Assembly (NCBI RefSeq): GCF_000471905.2
Contig: NW_006499799.1
Coordinates: forward strand, 3,669,497 to 3,733,496
Origin: Amborella trichopoda
Lineage: Eukaryota; Streptophyta; Magnoliopsida; Amborellales; Amborellaceae
DNA length: 64,000 nucleotides
Direction of reading: 5' to 3'
In this document: positions 34,606 through 46,230 of the stretch, one piece after another
Layout: every line of letters starts with the position of its first letter
How positions within the stretch are numbered: position 1 is the stretch's first letter
Program-made: the position numbers and the translations under genes
The notes under the pieces: model-generated
The model's database searches: none
What the model was told of the DNA's origin: nothing
Seen by the model: only the letters and a program-made list of their open reading frames with translations

Positions 34606-34792
34606 AAATCGTATTTTTAGTATTTTGGATCATGCTGGCTCTACCACAGATCTGAGAGTAGATTTGCTCGTTTTCGGGCAGATCTGAATTTGATTTGTCC
34701 CACTTTCTCTACCATTGCATTTTTATCAGTTTAAGGTGTCAAGATCCAAGAGATCTTCATCAGAAGATATGTTTGATTTTGCATCATAAACA
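34606..34792 (+). repeat. Element B LTR 3, last 190 bp only
   Basis: It repeats the final part of the LTR, from GTATTTTTAGTATTTTGGATC-like sequence (starting mid-phrase) to CATAAACA. Its 5' part is missing; the preceding sequence is the leader after LTR 2. This is the LTR end that belongs to the long interior, because a normal PBS and leader follow. Confidence 0.85.
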
Positions 34793-34795
34793 GTT

Positions 34796-34812
34796 TGGTG
34801 CCCACCGTGGGG
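34796..34812 (+). other. Primer-binding site of the long element B copy
   Basis: TGGTGCCCACCGTGGGG, starting three bases after the LTR end CATAAACA. Confidence 0.85.
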
Positions 34813-36940
34813 CATTCCAAGCTTGATCCAAGCGCCAATATACGATTTTTATTCACTATTTTTCACTGATTTCAGTCACAAAAGGACCCAAAAGTTGGTA
34901 TTAACCAGGATCCATGGTTTTGTGCAGTTTATGATTGTTTTGGGCGACACCACCAGTGCAGCCATGATCCAGGGCGACACTCCCTTTGTCGTCCAAATTT
35001 AAAAGTTTTAGATTCTTATGAAACTTTGTATATCTTCTAAAGGGTTTGTATTTTGATTGCTCAACAAATTTTAGATCACAATAAAATGTTTAAAATACCA
35101 AAAAAATATTTTACTTGATACAGATCTGTTTTATCTATATTGTTCTGCTTTACTCTGTTTTAATTTATTTCATCATAAATATTTTTTTTTTATACTTATT
35201 TCAAGTTTATTTTAGCTATATTTCATCAAGTTTAACAAAATAAAAATTAATAATAATAATAATAATACTTGTTTTTGGGCGACACTAGCAGTGTCACCCA
35301 TCCTGCAAGGGTGACACCAGTAGTGCCGCCCGGGCAACACCACCTGTGTCACCTAACTGCAAGTGTCCCAAAAAACTTATGGGACCCCACGGGCCTATTC
35401 TAGGGACTTTTGGCTCACTGTTGACCAAGTTTTGGATTAAAATAAATTTTTTAAAAATATAAAAAAAATATTTTTCTTCAGATAGGTAATTTTGACTAAA
35501 ATCATGATTTCCCTTCTTTCACCATGCTTAGTTTAACTGTGTTTTATCAAATATAAAAAGATAAAAAAATTTAAAAAAAATAATAAAAATACATTGAGGG
35601 TTGCTTGCACCATCCCTGAACCATTTCCCATTTGAGTCATCCTCGTCTCGGGCCGTGCTGGACTTAGCGCGGATTGTGCTTTGTCTCACTGTTTTGGCTG
35701 TACTTTCTTTGGGGTTGCTTACCCGTCCATCTATACTGTGCTTTGAGCGAGTTTCCTCGAAGCGCGCACCGATAAGTGCGATCAATGTCAAGCGCTCACT
35801 TATTTTCTTACTTGTTTTGTGTTCATTGTGTGCCTGACAATTATTTTTGATTGCGTGCTTCTTTGCAAACTACAGCACACACCGGACTGGGATTGCCCGA
35901 GAAACCAGCAAACAAATATTTCAAAAAACCCCAAAATCCGTGTTAACGGCGTGAGGGGAACCTAGCTTTGAGAGTCGTGGCAGTTGGGATTCGTGTAACT
36001 TTAACTGTGACCATCCGTTTGTAATCCTTTGCCTAAAAGAAACTCCATGTATAGTAGGATCTGTTGCACATCCTATAACCGGAGGCCAGGACCTATGTGG
36101 AGACCTATATCAGCCTAGCCGCATTTCAATAGTTAGGAACCCACTCTCAAGAGAAGCCTACTTATAATCTAGGTCAAACGTTTTCGAAAGTTGTGCTTGG
36201 TTATTTCTTTGGTTAATCTTAACTCTCATTCCGATCCCGTTTTTGGTCCGAGCTGAACTCTTTGGGTCCAAGTCCAGGCTTGTACCCAGCTTAGCCTAGG
36301 TCCGTACCAAGTTATGACCTTGGTATGAACTTAGGCCCCCTCTTGGTCCGAGTCGAAGGTTCGTTCTTAGCTCATCTTTGATCCAGTCTAGGTCCACACC
36401 TAGTCAGATCACCAAAACTCTCTGGCTCCAAGTTCAAGCTCATACCCAGCCTAGCTCAGGTCCAAACCAGGTTCACACCCAGGTTCGAACCTAGGCCCCA
36501 TTTTTGTCCGAATCGAAGGCTTGTTCCTAGCTCATCGTTGATTCAGTCCGGGTCCATACTCGGTCTGATTATCACAACCCTCTTGATCCAAGCCCAGGCT
36601 TGCACCCAGCTCAATCCAGTTCTGAACCAGGCTCACAACTAGGTTCGAACCTAGACCCACTCTTGGTTCGAGCCAAGAATCGTACCCATCTAGTCTAGAT
36701 CTTAGTCTAGCTTCTAGCATATGTCTAAGCTTAGAATTGCCTCTATGGCTAGATTAGGCTTACCCTAGTTCCGGGTCTGAACCAAAACCCATTGAAATAG
36801 CAAGTCTAGGTTCCAATCTAGTCCTAGCGTAGGTCTCAGTCAATGTTTTACCCCTAGAGTCTGGCTAAGTCTACCTTAGATCGTAGTGTCTAGCTATTAC
36901 CTAAGCCTAGATTATAGAACCCAGCCAAAGAGCAATCACC
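34813..36940 (+). other. Leader of element B, with palindromes and a tandem repeat
   Basis: No gene seen. Palindromes with GGGCGACAC arms lie at 34941-34995 and 35277-35375. Runs of A and an (AAT)n stretch lie near 35245-35270. From about 36240 to 36720 a degenerate repeat of about 190 bp is present in nearly three copies, marked by GGTTCGAACCTAGGCCC and CAGGCTTGTACCCAGC. The leader ends at the probable gag start. Confidence 0.65.
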
Positions 36941-38734
36941 ATGTCAATCCCTCAAGGAGACCATGATGATCGCTCCACGGCTGATTCTAAGCCTAACCTA
37001 CCCAAACCTAGGGACCAGTATATCGTGATCCCTTGGGATTATCGACAAACCTCAGGTCAATCCATTATCCAATGCACAAGTCTTCAATTAGAGGCAGAAT
37101 CCCATGAGTCCACTCCTAATCCTGAAATCTGTGTGGCTCAAAAAGTCGGCTCCGCCCCAAAAACTTTGAATAGTCAGGGTGTCCTATCGGGCATCATCCT
37201 ATAGGGGCTTTTAGGCAACCAAAGTAGAAGTCGAGTGAGGGAAGAAATTCATGCAGCATCTAATGCCAATTCCCATAACTCGAATCAAGATAACCCCGAG
37301 GTACAACGATCTCAAAACCAAGACCAGCATAGGTCTAGGGGATCTAACCCAACCTCGAGCCACCATAGTACAGCTCATGATGTTCTGAACACTGTGCAAA
37401 GCAGAGGTATCAATCTAAACTGACCCTTAGGTGAGTTGGCCATCCAAGCTACCCTTAAAAGTCTAGTTGACCTAAGTTATGCTGTTCATGCCCCAGCTTA
37501 CGGGTCGAACCCAAACCAAGGTAATGGTATAGGTCAACCCCTAGCACAACCGAGTCAGCCGATTCTTCAATCGGTCCCTCTATTTCACCCAGTCCAACAA
37601 ATCGTGCAATTTTCGTAACCTGTGGAGACTCCAATGGATCAGTATGCCCCTCAGGCACAAATATATCAAACCACACTAGTGACCACAGCTCATCAATCTG
37701 AGGCCCATGCAGGCCAACATGTACTCCATGTCTCAACTCATCAATCTACACTTGGGAACCCACCGACCAGTAGGCCTACTATCATGTCAAATACCCAACA
37801 AGAAGGCACTTTAAAAGCAATGCAGGATATGCTTGTAAGAATGGGTATGCATGAAATTCTACCCCCAAAGGCCTATGTTTCTGAGACCCTTGGAGGTATG
37901 GAAGACCTTCCCCTGGGATTTGTCATCCTAGAATTTAGAAACAAGTTCAATGGGAAGAGCGACCCAGATACTCACGTCAATGTGTACCTCCTCTTTGTTC
38001 GATCTTTACGAGATAGGCCTAACCAGCTGAAGGCTATATTTCCACAAACATTGACTGGCAAGGCCTTAAACTGGCATCAGATAACAATGTCCGCTTGACT
38101 ACACATCACTCCTGATGAAATGTTCAACCTAATTGTCTCTCACTACCATGGGTAGACACTAAGATCTCTCTACCAGGGCGATCTCAGTGCAAATTAACAA
38201 AACCTAAGAGAATACTTCAAGGATTTCATCGATCGATTATGTGAGGTGGTGATATGGGTCATAGAATGTCCACTTACAAACCCAGCCAAAATCTCCATAG
38301 TCTTAGAGAATGCCGCTCCTAAATACAGGACCTTCTTCAGCCAAGGTCTTAATCCCCACTCCTTCGACTCCATGATTGAGCGGGTGGCACAATATGAAAG
38401 TGCAAGAGGGACACCCCTCAGCACCAAGCCCGATAATAAACCGATAACGACTCCCCAAAATAAGAACAAAAACAATAACCAGGGGAATCCTTCCAGTCAA
38501 GTTAACAAGATTGTCGTTAACGGACCGGCTCAAGGTCAACCACTCAGCGCAACAATCAGAACCAAAATCGAAGAGGTCAGCCTAGAGCCAACGCTCAATA
38601 TAATAACCAAAGGGGAGAGGATAATTGCACCCCCTCTCAAAGACTCATTAGCAAAAGTGTTGGAATTACTCTTGACTAGAAATATGGTTTATCTCCCGCC
38701 ACCAATTGAACCACCAATTTCAAGTCACGAATAA
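36941..38734 (+). pseudogene. Gag remnant of element B, nonsense-rich but mostly one frame
   Basis: One frame runs from ATG 36941 to about 38734, with in-frame stops near 37202, 37421, 37616 and 38096 and more between 38098 and 38246. The Tat capsid region reads FRNKFNGKSDPDTHVNVYL, then LKAIFPQTLTGKALNWHQI and, after the break, FDSMIERVAQYESA. Several stops (TAG, TGA, TAA) could come from CAG, CGA and CAA by C-to-T change. The zinc knuckle follows in another frame at 38745. Confidence 0.8.
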
Positions 38735-38741
38735 GAGTAGG

Positions 38742-38800
38742 TGGTGCAAGTGGCATCAAAACCATGCTCATGATACTCAAAATTGCTTGTATTAGAAATG
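38742..38800 (+). pseudogene. Gag zinc knuckle of element B (CCHH)
   Basis: CKWHQNHAHDTQNC at 38745-38786 fits C-x2-H-x4-H-x4-C, the same form as in element A. Its frame is that of the protease downstream and differs from the main gag frame, so a frameshift lies just before it. Confidence 0.7.
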
Positions 38801-39449
38801 GGTGATTCAAGGGTTAATCAATAGGTGGGACATCACTGTCGCACTTAGAAGTCAACCTATCAAAGAACCTAACAAAAAATGGGCATCTTTGTTAATCCTC
38901 TCCCTAAAAATATGGTCACAACGACCGAAACGTTGAGAGCTCAAGACGAATCAAAAGAGAATGTCGTCATTCACATGATTGAGAGTGGAGGCGAAGAAGA
39001 GGATCCCAGTCCATTCATATTGGTTGTGATCATCACTTTCAATAACCCGAAGAAGATCTTTTGAGCCTTCTAAGAGGAAGCCCTTCATCTCCGAACCTCG
39101 ATAATCTTCTCAAGTGGGACCGATATGACGAAGATGACACACTAGAGATCGATATGGTCAGGATCAATGAAAAGGAGGAGCCAACACCCCAAAGTCTCCC
39201 ATTACACTTGCTAGGGCTGACCCTATCGAGCTTCAGGTTGGCAAGGTTGATTCCCTAACCCGAAGAGGCCGAGTGTTGAAACCCATTCAATTGATGATCG
39301 ATACTCTCAATGAAAGAATAGGGAACACCTCAAAAGCCAGACAACTAGCGGGGGCCGCAGATCATGAGCCGAATAAATAAATTCAAGGATCTGCAACCAC
39401 CTACTTTCTACCTGCTCACCTCGAGAAGATTCAGGCTCAAATCTCCATC
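38801..39449 (+). other. Gag-protease spacer of element B
   Basis: Short open stretches with acidic residues (for example EEEDPSPF near 38990) in changing frames. No domain is recognised. In Tat elements this region links nucleocapsid and protease. Confidence 0.5.
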
Positions 39450-40130
39450 TTGGAGTTGCTCACCAATTCACCAGCACACAGAGCCCAGATCGAAAAGGTC
39501 CTCACTAAGACACACATCCCGAGCAACACACAACTGGATGAGTTGTTCGGAATGATCGACCAACTAATGGCACCAACATCAATCGTGTTCACGGACGATG
39601 ACATCCCAACCAGCTTCAACCGATTTCATGTCCAACCTCTGTACATCACTCTTTTTATGCAAGGATATGAGATACGAAGAGTGCATGTTGATAATGGGGC
39701 ATCCTTAAACATATGCCCTATGAAAACAGTGAAATAGATAGGCAAAATCCCAGATGACTTCGAGCCGTGTCAACTAACTATCGCCGCATACGACGAGACC
39801 AAGAGACAAGCCAAAGGCATACTACCTCTCACACTCAAGATCGGCCCTACCATCCAAATAATAAAATTTTATATCTTGGACATAAAACCTTCATTCAACA
39901 TGCTTCTAGGAAGACCATGGGTCCAAGAAAACCTCATGGTCGCCTCTACACTCCATCAATGCCTAAAAGTTCCGACTAAAAATGGTGTCACGAAGGTATG
40001 TACTGAACCCTCTGTTTTTCTCAATCCTAATATACATAATGGGAAGCTAGTCGTAGGGGTCGAGCTTGGAGAAATCTCTCGCTTCCTTCGAGCAAGCCAA
40101 TTGTGCCACCTTACACCTAGAGGTCGGTGA
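39450..40130 (+). pseudogene. Aspartic protease of element B, one in-frame stop
   Basis: A single frame contains RRVHVDNGASLNICP (catalytic D-N-G at 39690-39698), then a TAG at about 39735. After the stop it continues through TIAAYDETKRQAKG and FYILDIKPSFNMLLGRPWV, the conserved Tat protease C-terminal block. Apart from the stop the frame is intact. This region is the source of the inverted and direct protease fragments in the non-autonomous derivative. Confidence 0.82.
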
Positions 40131-40589
40131 CCCCGTTCCTCAAATTTTACAAACTTCTACATCAATGGAGGACATCATCCAATGTCAACATCGATATGGT
40201 TTCGGGTCCCTCGAGGGATACTATTTCAATATCCATTGAAAATTCAAAACATGGTAAAATTGATAACAATGAAAAAAAAAATTCAAAAATGGCGAACACC
40301 CAAGATAGCCTGATAACGGTTCATAATACCTAAGATGACGAATTGGATGACCAAGACAACGATTAAGAGAGCCAAGAGTCTGAAGAAATCTCTCAACCTG
40401 AGGAACTCACTTCCCATGTTGAGCAATTCATGAAGAGGTTCGATGGTGACCCAACGACTATCATCGAAGAGACGATCATGTAAACCTAGGAACTGAGAAG
40501 GACCCAAGGTTAGCCAAGATTGGAACCTCCTTATCTCTTGAGGAGCGGGAAAATATGATTTAATTTCTCAAAGAATATCGCGATGTCTT

Positions 40590-41442
40590 CATCTGGTCAT
40601 ATGATGATATGCCAAGGTTAGATCCCACATTGGTGCAACATCACTTAATATTCAACAAAGGAGCAAAGCCTATAAGGAAGAAACTCCGACATCAGAAGAG
40701 CCATCTTGAGCTCAAAATTAAGGAAGAAATCGATAAACTGCTAAAGGCGAAGTTCATTATCCCCGTTGGTTACTTAGAGTGGTTGGCCAACATAGTGGTC
40801 ACACCCATTCCAGTGTGTGTCGACTACCGAGACCCCAACAAGGCATGCCTAAAGGACAATTTTCCATTACCAAATATAGATGCCTTGGTTGACAATACTG
40901 TGGGGCACGAGATGTTGTCATTCATGGACAGCTTCTCAAGAAACAATCAGATCCTCATGGCAGAAGAAGACCAAACCAAAACATCGTTCAGAATGCAATT
41001 GGGAACCTACTGCTATTGTGTCATGCCCTTTGGCCTAAACATGCAGGGCCAACTTATCAACGGGCAATGACTAGCATCTTCCATGACTTAATGCATACCA
41101 TTATGGAAGACTATGTCGATNNNNNNNNNNNNNNNNNNNNAAAGAACTCCGAAAATATCAACTCAAACTCAATCCACAGAAATGTGCCTTTAGAGTTGAA
41201 TTTAGCAAATTACTAGGCTTTATAGTAAGCCAAAAAGACATTGAGGTGGACCCATCCAAAATACGAGCCATCACTAAAATGCCTCCTCCTCGGAACATTA
41301 GAGAAATATGTGGGCTTCAAGGTCGCATACAAGCCATAAGGCGTTTTATTTTACAATTGGCAGACAAGTGTGCCCCGTTCAATATGCTCCTTAAGAAGGA
41401 TACCCCATTCATATGTGACAATGAATGCCAAGAAGAGTATGC
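40590..41442 (+). pseudogene. Reverse transcriptase of element B, with assembly gap at the catalytic motif
   Basis: The ORF 40609-41070 shows LDPTLVQHHLIF, then KLLKAKFIIPVGYLEWLANI, CVDYRDPNKACLKDNFPLP and YCYCVMPFGLN. A few codons before CVDYRD are missing. The next frame reads to EDYVD, and 20 Ns (41121-41140) then replace the rest of the Y-V-D-D motif. After the gap LRKYQLKLNPQKCAF and LGFIVSQKDIEVDPSKIRAI form the thumb/connection part. The RNase H domain is absent: the reading runs into an integrase fragment at about 41445. Confidence 0.88.
41121..41140. other. Assembly gap, 20 N
   Basis: Exactly 20 Ns within the RT region, at the second Asp of the YVDD motif. By family comparison about 70 nt, not 20, are expected between this motif and the next block, so the gap size is probably nominal. 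Confidence 0.95.
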
Positions 41443-41680
41443 CCGTTTCATAAAGAACAACATTGTTCCTGAACCAATCATTACTGAGAATGGATCTAAC
41501 TTCAAAAACGAAAGGGTCACCAAGGTGTGCAAAAAGTTTGGGAGAATACAAAAACTTCAACACACCTTACTACTCCTAAGGAAACGGGCAAGCAGAGGCC
41601 ACAAACAAAGGACTTCTCAGAATTATGGACAGAATAATAGAAGGTAGCAAAGATTAACACGAAAAGCTAAATGAAGCGCT
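41443..41680 (+). pseudogene. Integrase fragment, upstream copy of a partial duplication
   Basis: It reads FIKNNIVPEPIITENGSNF and continues through the region of the catalytic Glu in a shifted frame. Nucleotide for nucleotide it parallels 41878-42135. It is fused directly behind the RT thumb, so RNase H and the integrase N-terminus are missing. The copy lacks a short segment present downstream. Confidence 0.8.
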
Positions 41681-41789
41681 ATGGGCCTTATCCATGCACT
41701 GTCCGCACCACTCAACTCAACATCGCCTAGATGGCCCTTTTCCATGGAGAGTCTTGATATCATCAGGATGATCTCACCAAAATCCTCAA

Positions 41790-42590
41790 ATGGCCACGTT
41801 TTATATTAACGGCTACAGAGTACTTCATCAAATGGGTAGAGGCCGCATTATGTGTCAAAATTAAAGGACAACATGTTGCCCATTTCATAAAGAACAACAT
41901 TGTATTCAGATTCATTGTTCCTGAGTCAAGCATTACTGACAATAGATCTAAATTAAAAAATGAAAAGGTTGACAAGGTGTGCAAAAAGTTTGGGATAACA
42001 CAAAACCTCTCCACACCTTACTACCCCCAAGGAAATGGACAAGCAGAGGCCACAAACAAAGGACTTCTCAAAATTATAGACAGAATAATAGAAGGTGGCA
42101 AAAACTGACATGAAAAGTTCAATGACGAGCTTTGGGCCAACTGGACAATTGAAAAGACTCCTAATGGCATGACCCCATACTCATTGATGTATGGTATGGC
42201 AGCAATGTTACCCATTGAAGTTGAGTTACCCTCTCTCCGAGTGCTTATTCACAAAAATTTAAATGAGGAACAAAAGATTGAAGCACGAATCACTGACCTC
42301 GTTAATTTCGATGAAATATGACTATGAGCAACACAAAATATCGTTGCTTACCAGTGTAGAATCGAGAGGGCATACCAAAGGAACGTTGTTCTTCGACAAT
42401 TCAGAGAAGGGGACATGGTACTCAAGAAAATCTTCCACACTCCTGTAAATCTATACCCTTTAAGCTATATCAAACCTAATTGGGAGGGGCCATTCGTGGT
42501 TACTTGATTGCATGTTACAAGATAAAAAATTTGGAGGGGTACAAACTAAACAACCCCATTAATGCGATGTATCTCAGAAAATACTACCCA
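41790..42590 (+). pseudogene. Integrase of element B, downstream copy
   Basis: The core shows EYFIKWVEAA, SSITDNRSKLKNEK (second Asp) and NGQAEATNKGLLKIIDR (Glu), then TPYSLMYGMAAMLPIEVELP and the C-terminal block FREGDMVLKK and NWEGPF. Stops occur near 42107, 42318 and 42500. The first catalytic Asp region is not clear, because the preceding part lies in the rearranged join. Confidence 0.82.
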
Positions 42591-44040
42591 TAACAGGCTC
42601 AAAAGAGTGGTGAAAACCTAAAAAGGCACCACAAAGAAAAAATAAATAAAAAATAAAAAAAATGGACGTGGTCAAAACCCTAAAAGGTGTCACGGTAAAA
42701 AAAAAAAAGAATAAGAAAATCTCTAAGAAGGAGCTTCCGATTACACAATATTGCACAACAAAAACACGCAAGTACAAACAAGTACTTGCAAGTTCCAACA
42801 ATAGTACACAAGCAGACCCTGAGGACAAAGACTTCTCCTAAACCCCGCAGGTTCCTAACGAAACCAACTTAGAAAGATGTGGGAGGATGACATGAATGGA
42901 AAACCGAAGTGACTTCAAAGAAACCTGGAAGAACGTCAAGACCTCTCCAAGATGGAAGGACCTCTCCAAGATGGAAGCCCGACAACAATCTAGATAACTC
43001 TTCATGGACCCGTGAAGCATAGGATGAAAGCTCCAAAGGTAAAAGAACAACTTCGAAACTTTTGAGTTCTCATGATTCCACAAGGAAATCCTTTCATCAT
43101 CTTCAGGTAAAACTTAATAAAGAAAATGACCGCCAAAGGGGCCACAGGTGGCAGAACTATAAGGCCGATGCATTTTGAAAATGCTTTTTCAATCTGATTG
43201 TTAAAACTGTCCATTTCCAAAACCCTTTTTTAAAGGACTTCCTCCATCACTGCAAGAGGTTAAACTATTAGTCAATCTGGACTCGTCCTCGAAGCCAACT
43301 TCCTACGCCCTGTTATGAAAGCTTTAAACTAGTTAGGCACTCCATAATTGTATGAGTATAACTACCAACTACCACATATCAGAGATGGGTGAACCTTGCC
43401 AATGAAAAAATTGGCTAGTCTGGGAGCATTTTTCTCTCGACAGGATCCCCTGAGGAAAAATGAGGCAAGCTCATCCCTGTGCGTGCATATGATGGCCCAA
43501 TAACCATGAATTCGACGCAAAAACCCTATAACTAGGGGGGTGAGTTTTGTAAAAAATTTAGTTTAAAAATAGTATGTAAAAAAAAGTGTTCTATTATGGT
43601 TCAAAATAAGAACCCCCCAACAGGGCAGCAACAAGAAGAAAATAAAAAATAAAAGAGATTCCATAATCACAAGAGATCAATCAGAACAGAAAACAAAATT
43701 CTAGGTATCTCAAAACTTTGATTTTATTAATCCATTGAAATGGGCTTATTACAGGCGTTCACGCCATCAAACTTGGTCTTATGACCGAAATTTCTACTGT
43801 CTCAACGAGGACATACGAGGAAAAAAAAAAGAAGAAGAAAAAAAAAACAATTTTGAGGGGTGACACTGGACACTAGCCGTGTCACCCAGACAGAGGAGAC
43901 ACCACCAGTGTTGCCCAAACCAGACCCTCCCGGTTCAGTCCGGGCTTTTTCTAGAAAATTTCAATGGAAAGAATAGGAGATCCAGGGGCCAAAACCAGAC
44001 AAAAAACTGAGTTGCAGGGGAAAAATAAAATAAAATTGAG
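42591..44040 (+). other. Element B 3' region, first part
   Basis: No coding signature seen. An A-rich stretch lies at 42630-42720. A directly repeated CCTCTCCAAGATGGAAG phrase is at 42942-42975. A palindrome with perfect GGGTGACAC/GTGTCACCC arms is at 43857-43888, just beyond the end of the antisense PMD remnant. Confidence 0.5.
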
Positions 44041-44049
44041 TTTGAAAAT

Positions 44050-44841
44050 ATACTGGCAAAATCAGGATACTGCCTCGATGAATCGGTCTCCTCGTGTGAC
44101 CCGGTCATGAAGACCTCGGTAGATGCCCGCCAACACGTTCAGAACAATGATGTAACCCACTCGCTCCTAGAAGGCATGGGCTTAAGGAATAAGAGAACTA
44201 CGAACCGTCTTACAACCACTTGGAAAAAGGATGGATCCTAATAATACGAAAAAGAAAAATACGGATCTGCTCGGTGACTCGAGACCACTTTCGATTTCGG
44301 ACCGACAACTCCATATCGACCCACTAACCATGCGAAGAGTACGAAGCCCTCAACAGTCACGCACCTATGATGGAATGATCGTCGGTGGTAGTAGAAGGTT
44401 GATACACAATCCCGGCCAAACTCAAGCCAGAAATCCAGACAACTTCTTCCAAAGTTGGTGTTGTCTCGCCTGCAGGAAGGAAGAAGGTGTTTGTTTGATA
44501 GTTGAACCTCTCAGCAAGAGCCTCAAGGAGTGGGAAGTTTACATGACAAGAGGCCATGTTCAAGATGCCTATCATCGAAACTGAAGCCAAGAAGGCCACA
44601 AGCTCGGGCCATTGTCGAGAGGAAAGAAACCAACCCCTGAACCAGGGCCTAATGAGAAAGCTGTAGACACCTCGAGAGACTTCATCTGATAAAAGGCCTT
44701 ATGAGATATGGTAGGGCAGACCTTTAGGGAAGTGCCTAACCTAGGAAAAAGAGGGGACGCTTCCTCCTCTCTTCCATTGCCAACCTGCTCGAAAACATCC
44801 CCCTTGCCCTTGGAGATTCTGTTGTCCTTCTTAGGGGTCAT
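44050..44841 (-). pseudogene. Antisense ORF with plant mobile domain (PMD), frameshifted
   Basis: On the minus strand an ATG at 44841 opens an 89-codon N-terminal part. A frame change follows, then 44599-44357 reads PLLEALAERFNYQTNTFFLP and ETTPTLEEVVWISGL. This matches the PMD pattern (L-x-x-F/W, T-x-T-F-x-L-P-x-G-E-x-T-x-T-L-x-D/E-V, then a G-L motif). Further broken pieces such as VLAGIYRGL extend to about 44060. PMD proteins are known both as host genes and as captured antisense ORFs between pol and the 3' LTR of Tat elements, which fits this place and strand. Function in the element is unknown. Confidence 0.7.
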
Positions 44842-45720
44842 GAAAGCCTAAGGATGAGTGCAAGAAAAACCAGCAAGATCAGAGGGAAGATGATGAAGAA
44901 GGAAGAAGATGAAAATGGGAAGTACAAAATTGCGTTTCTAATATGAGAGAATAATGGGAAGGGGGATGATTTTTATAGAAAAAAAGAAATCCAACCCATA
45001 ACGCATCTTGTAGCTATCCACTTCGACCAACACAGGATTTAGATAACCCAAAAACTCAGAAAATGATAAATGTCTATTTTGGGGGTCAGAGGTCTGGGCG
45101 ACATGCCTGGTGTCTCCCAATTCTGTACTCAGACATGGGCGACACCATCCGTGTCGCTAAGGCTACATTGGTATAGTTTTTTGAAAAAAGGTTCCTTCTC
45201 ATCCCAGCATGTTCCAAAAAACAAAAACATCTATTTTTGTAGGATATTTTTTGCCAAAAACCCCTTTTTCATCCCCCAAACTCTCACATAAAAAAAAACA
45301 AAAAAAAAAAAAAATTGTTGGGTGACACGCCTAGTGTCACCCAACCTGTGTGGGCGACACTTGCTAAAAAAGATGTTTTTTATTATTATTATTCCCCAGC
45401 ATTTACAGAAAAAAAAAAAATAGTTGAGCGACACCAGCCGTGTACCTGGGCGACACTACCAATGTTGCCTGAAAAATGTTTTCCCAAAAAATGCACCCAT
45501 TTGATTTTAGGGACTTCTGAGAACCAAATTTGGTTTTTCCATGTGTTTTTACGAGTATTTTCAAACATTTTAATTAGTTTTCAAAAATTTCAATCGCTCC
45601 TCAGTGGCAAGAGCCTAAACTGCCAACTACTTTCCAAAATTTTAAAAAAAATAAAATAATAAAGAAAACGCTCCTCGGTGGCGTGAACCTAAACGACCAA
45701 CCAAAGTCCAATTCAAAAAA
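44842..45720 (+). other. Region upstream of the antisense PMD ORF, palindrome cluster
   Basis: If the PMD ORF has its own promoter it should lie here on the minus strand. The region holds at least four GGGCGACAC- or GGGTGACAC-type palindromes (45096, 45137, 45318-45344, 45426-45475) separated by homopolymer A/T runs. CGCTCCTCAGTGGCAAGAGC-like sequence is repeated at about 45595 and 45669. Confidence 0.55.
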
Positions 45721-45721
45721 A

Positions 45722-46230
45722 GTCAAACTCGTGCAACGTAAAAGAGCCTAGACAGATACTTTCTAGCCCCATATGACACAAAAGGTCGATTGTATGTAAG
45801 GCACAACCACCCTGTTCAATGGAAAAATGTCAAACTTGTGCGATGTAAAAGAGCCAAGACAAGTAACGTCTAGCCCCGTATGACGCAAAAGGTCGAGTGT
45901 ATCCAGGGCACAACCACCTTGTTCGATGGAAAAATATCAAACTCGTGAGACATAAAAGAGCCAAGGTACGTACCATCTAACCCCGTATGACGTGAAAGGT
46001 CGGTTGTATCCAGTTCAACGTCAAACTCGTGCGATGTAAAAGAGCTGAGACAGGTATCGTCTAGCCCCGTATGACACAAAAGGTCGGGTGTATCCAGGGC
46101 ACAACCACCCTGTTCAATGGAAAAACGTCAAACTTATGCAACATAAAAGAGCCGAGGAAGGAACTGTCTATCCCCGTATGACGTAAAAGGGTTGGGTGTA
46201 TTCCGTCTATCCCCATATTGACGTAAAAGG
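45722..46230 (+). repeat. Tandem repeat of about 106 bp, five units
   Basis: Units start GTCAAACTCGTGCAACGTAA at about 45722, 45829, 45933, 46019 and 46127. Each carries GAGCC, CTAGCCCCGTATGACGCAAA and GGGCACAACCACCCTGTTC. The fourth interval is short (about 86 bp then 108 bp). The last unit ends in a duplicated CCCCATATTGACGTAAAAGG. Confidence 0.8.
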
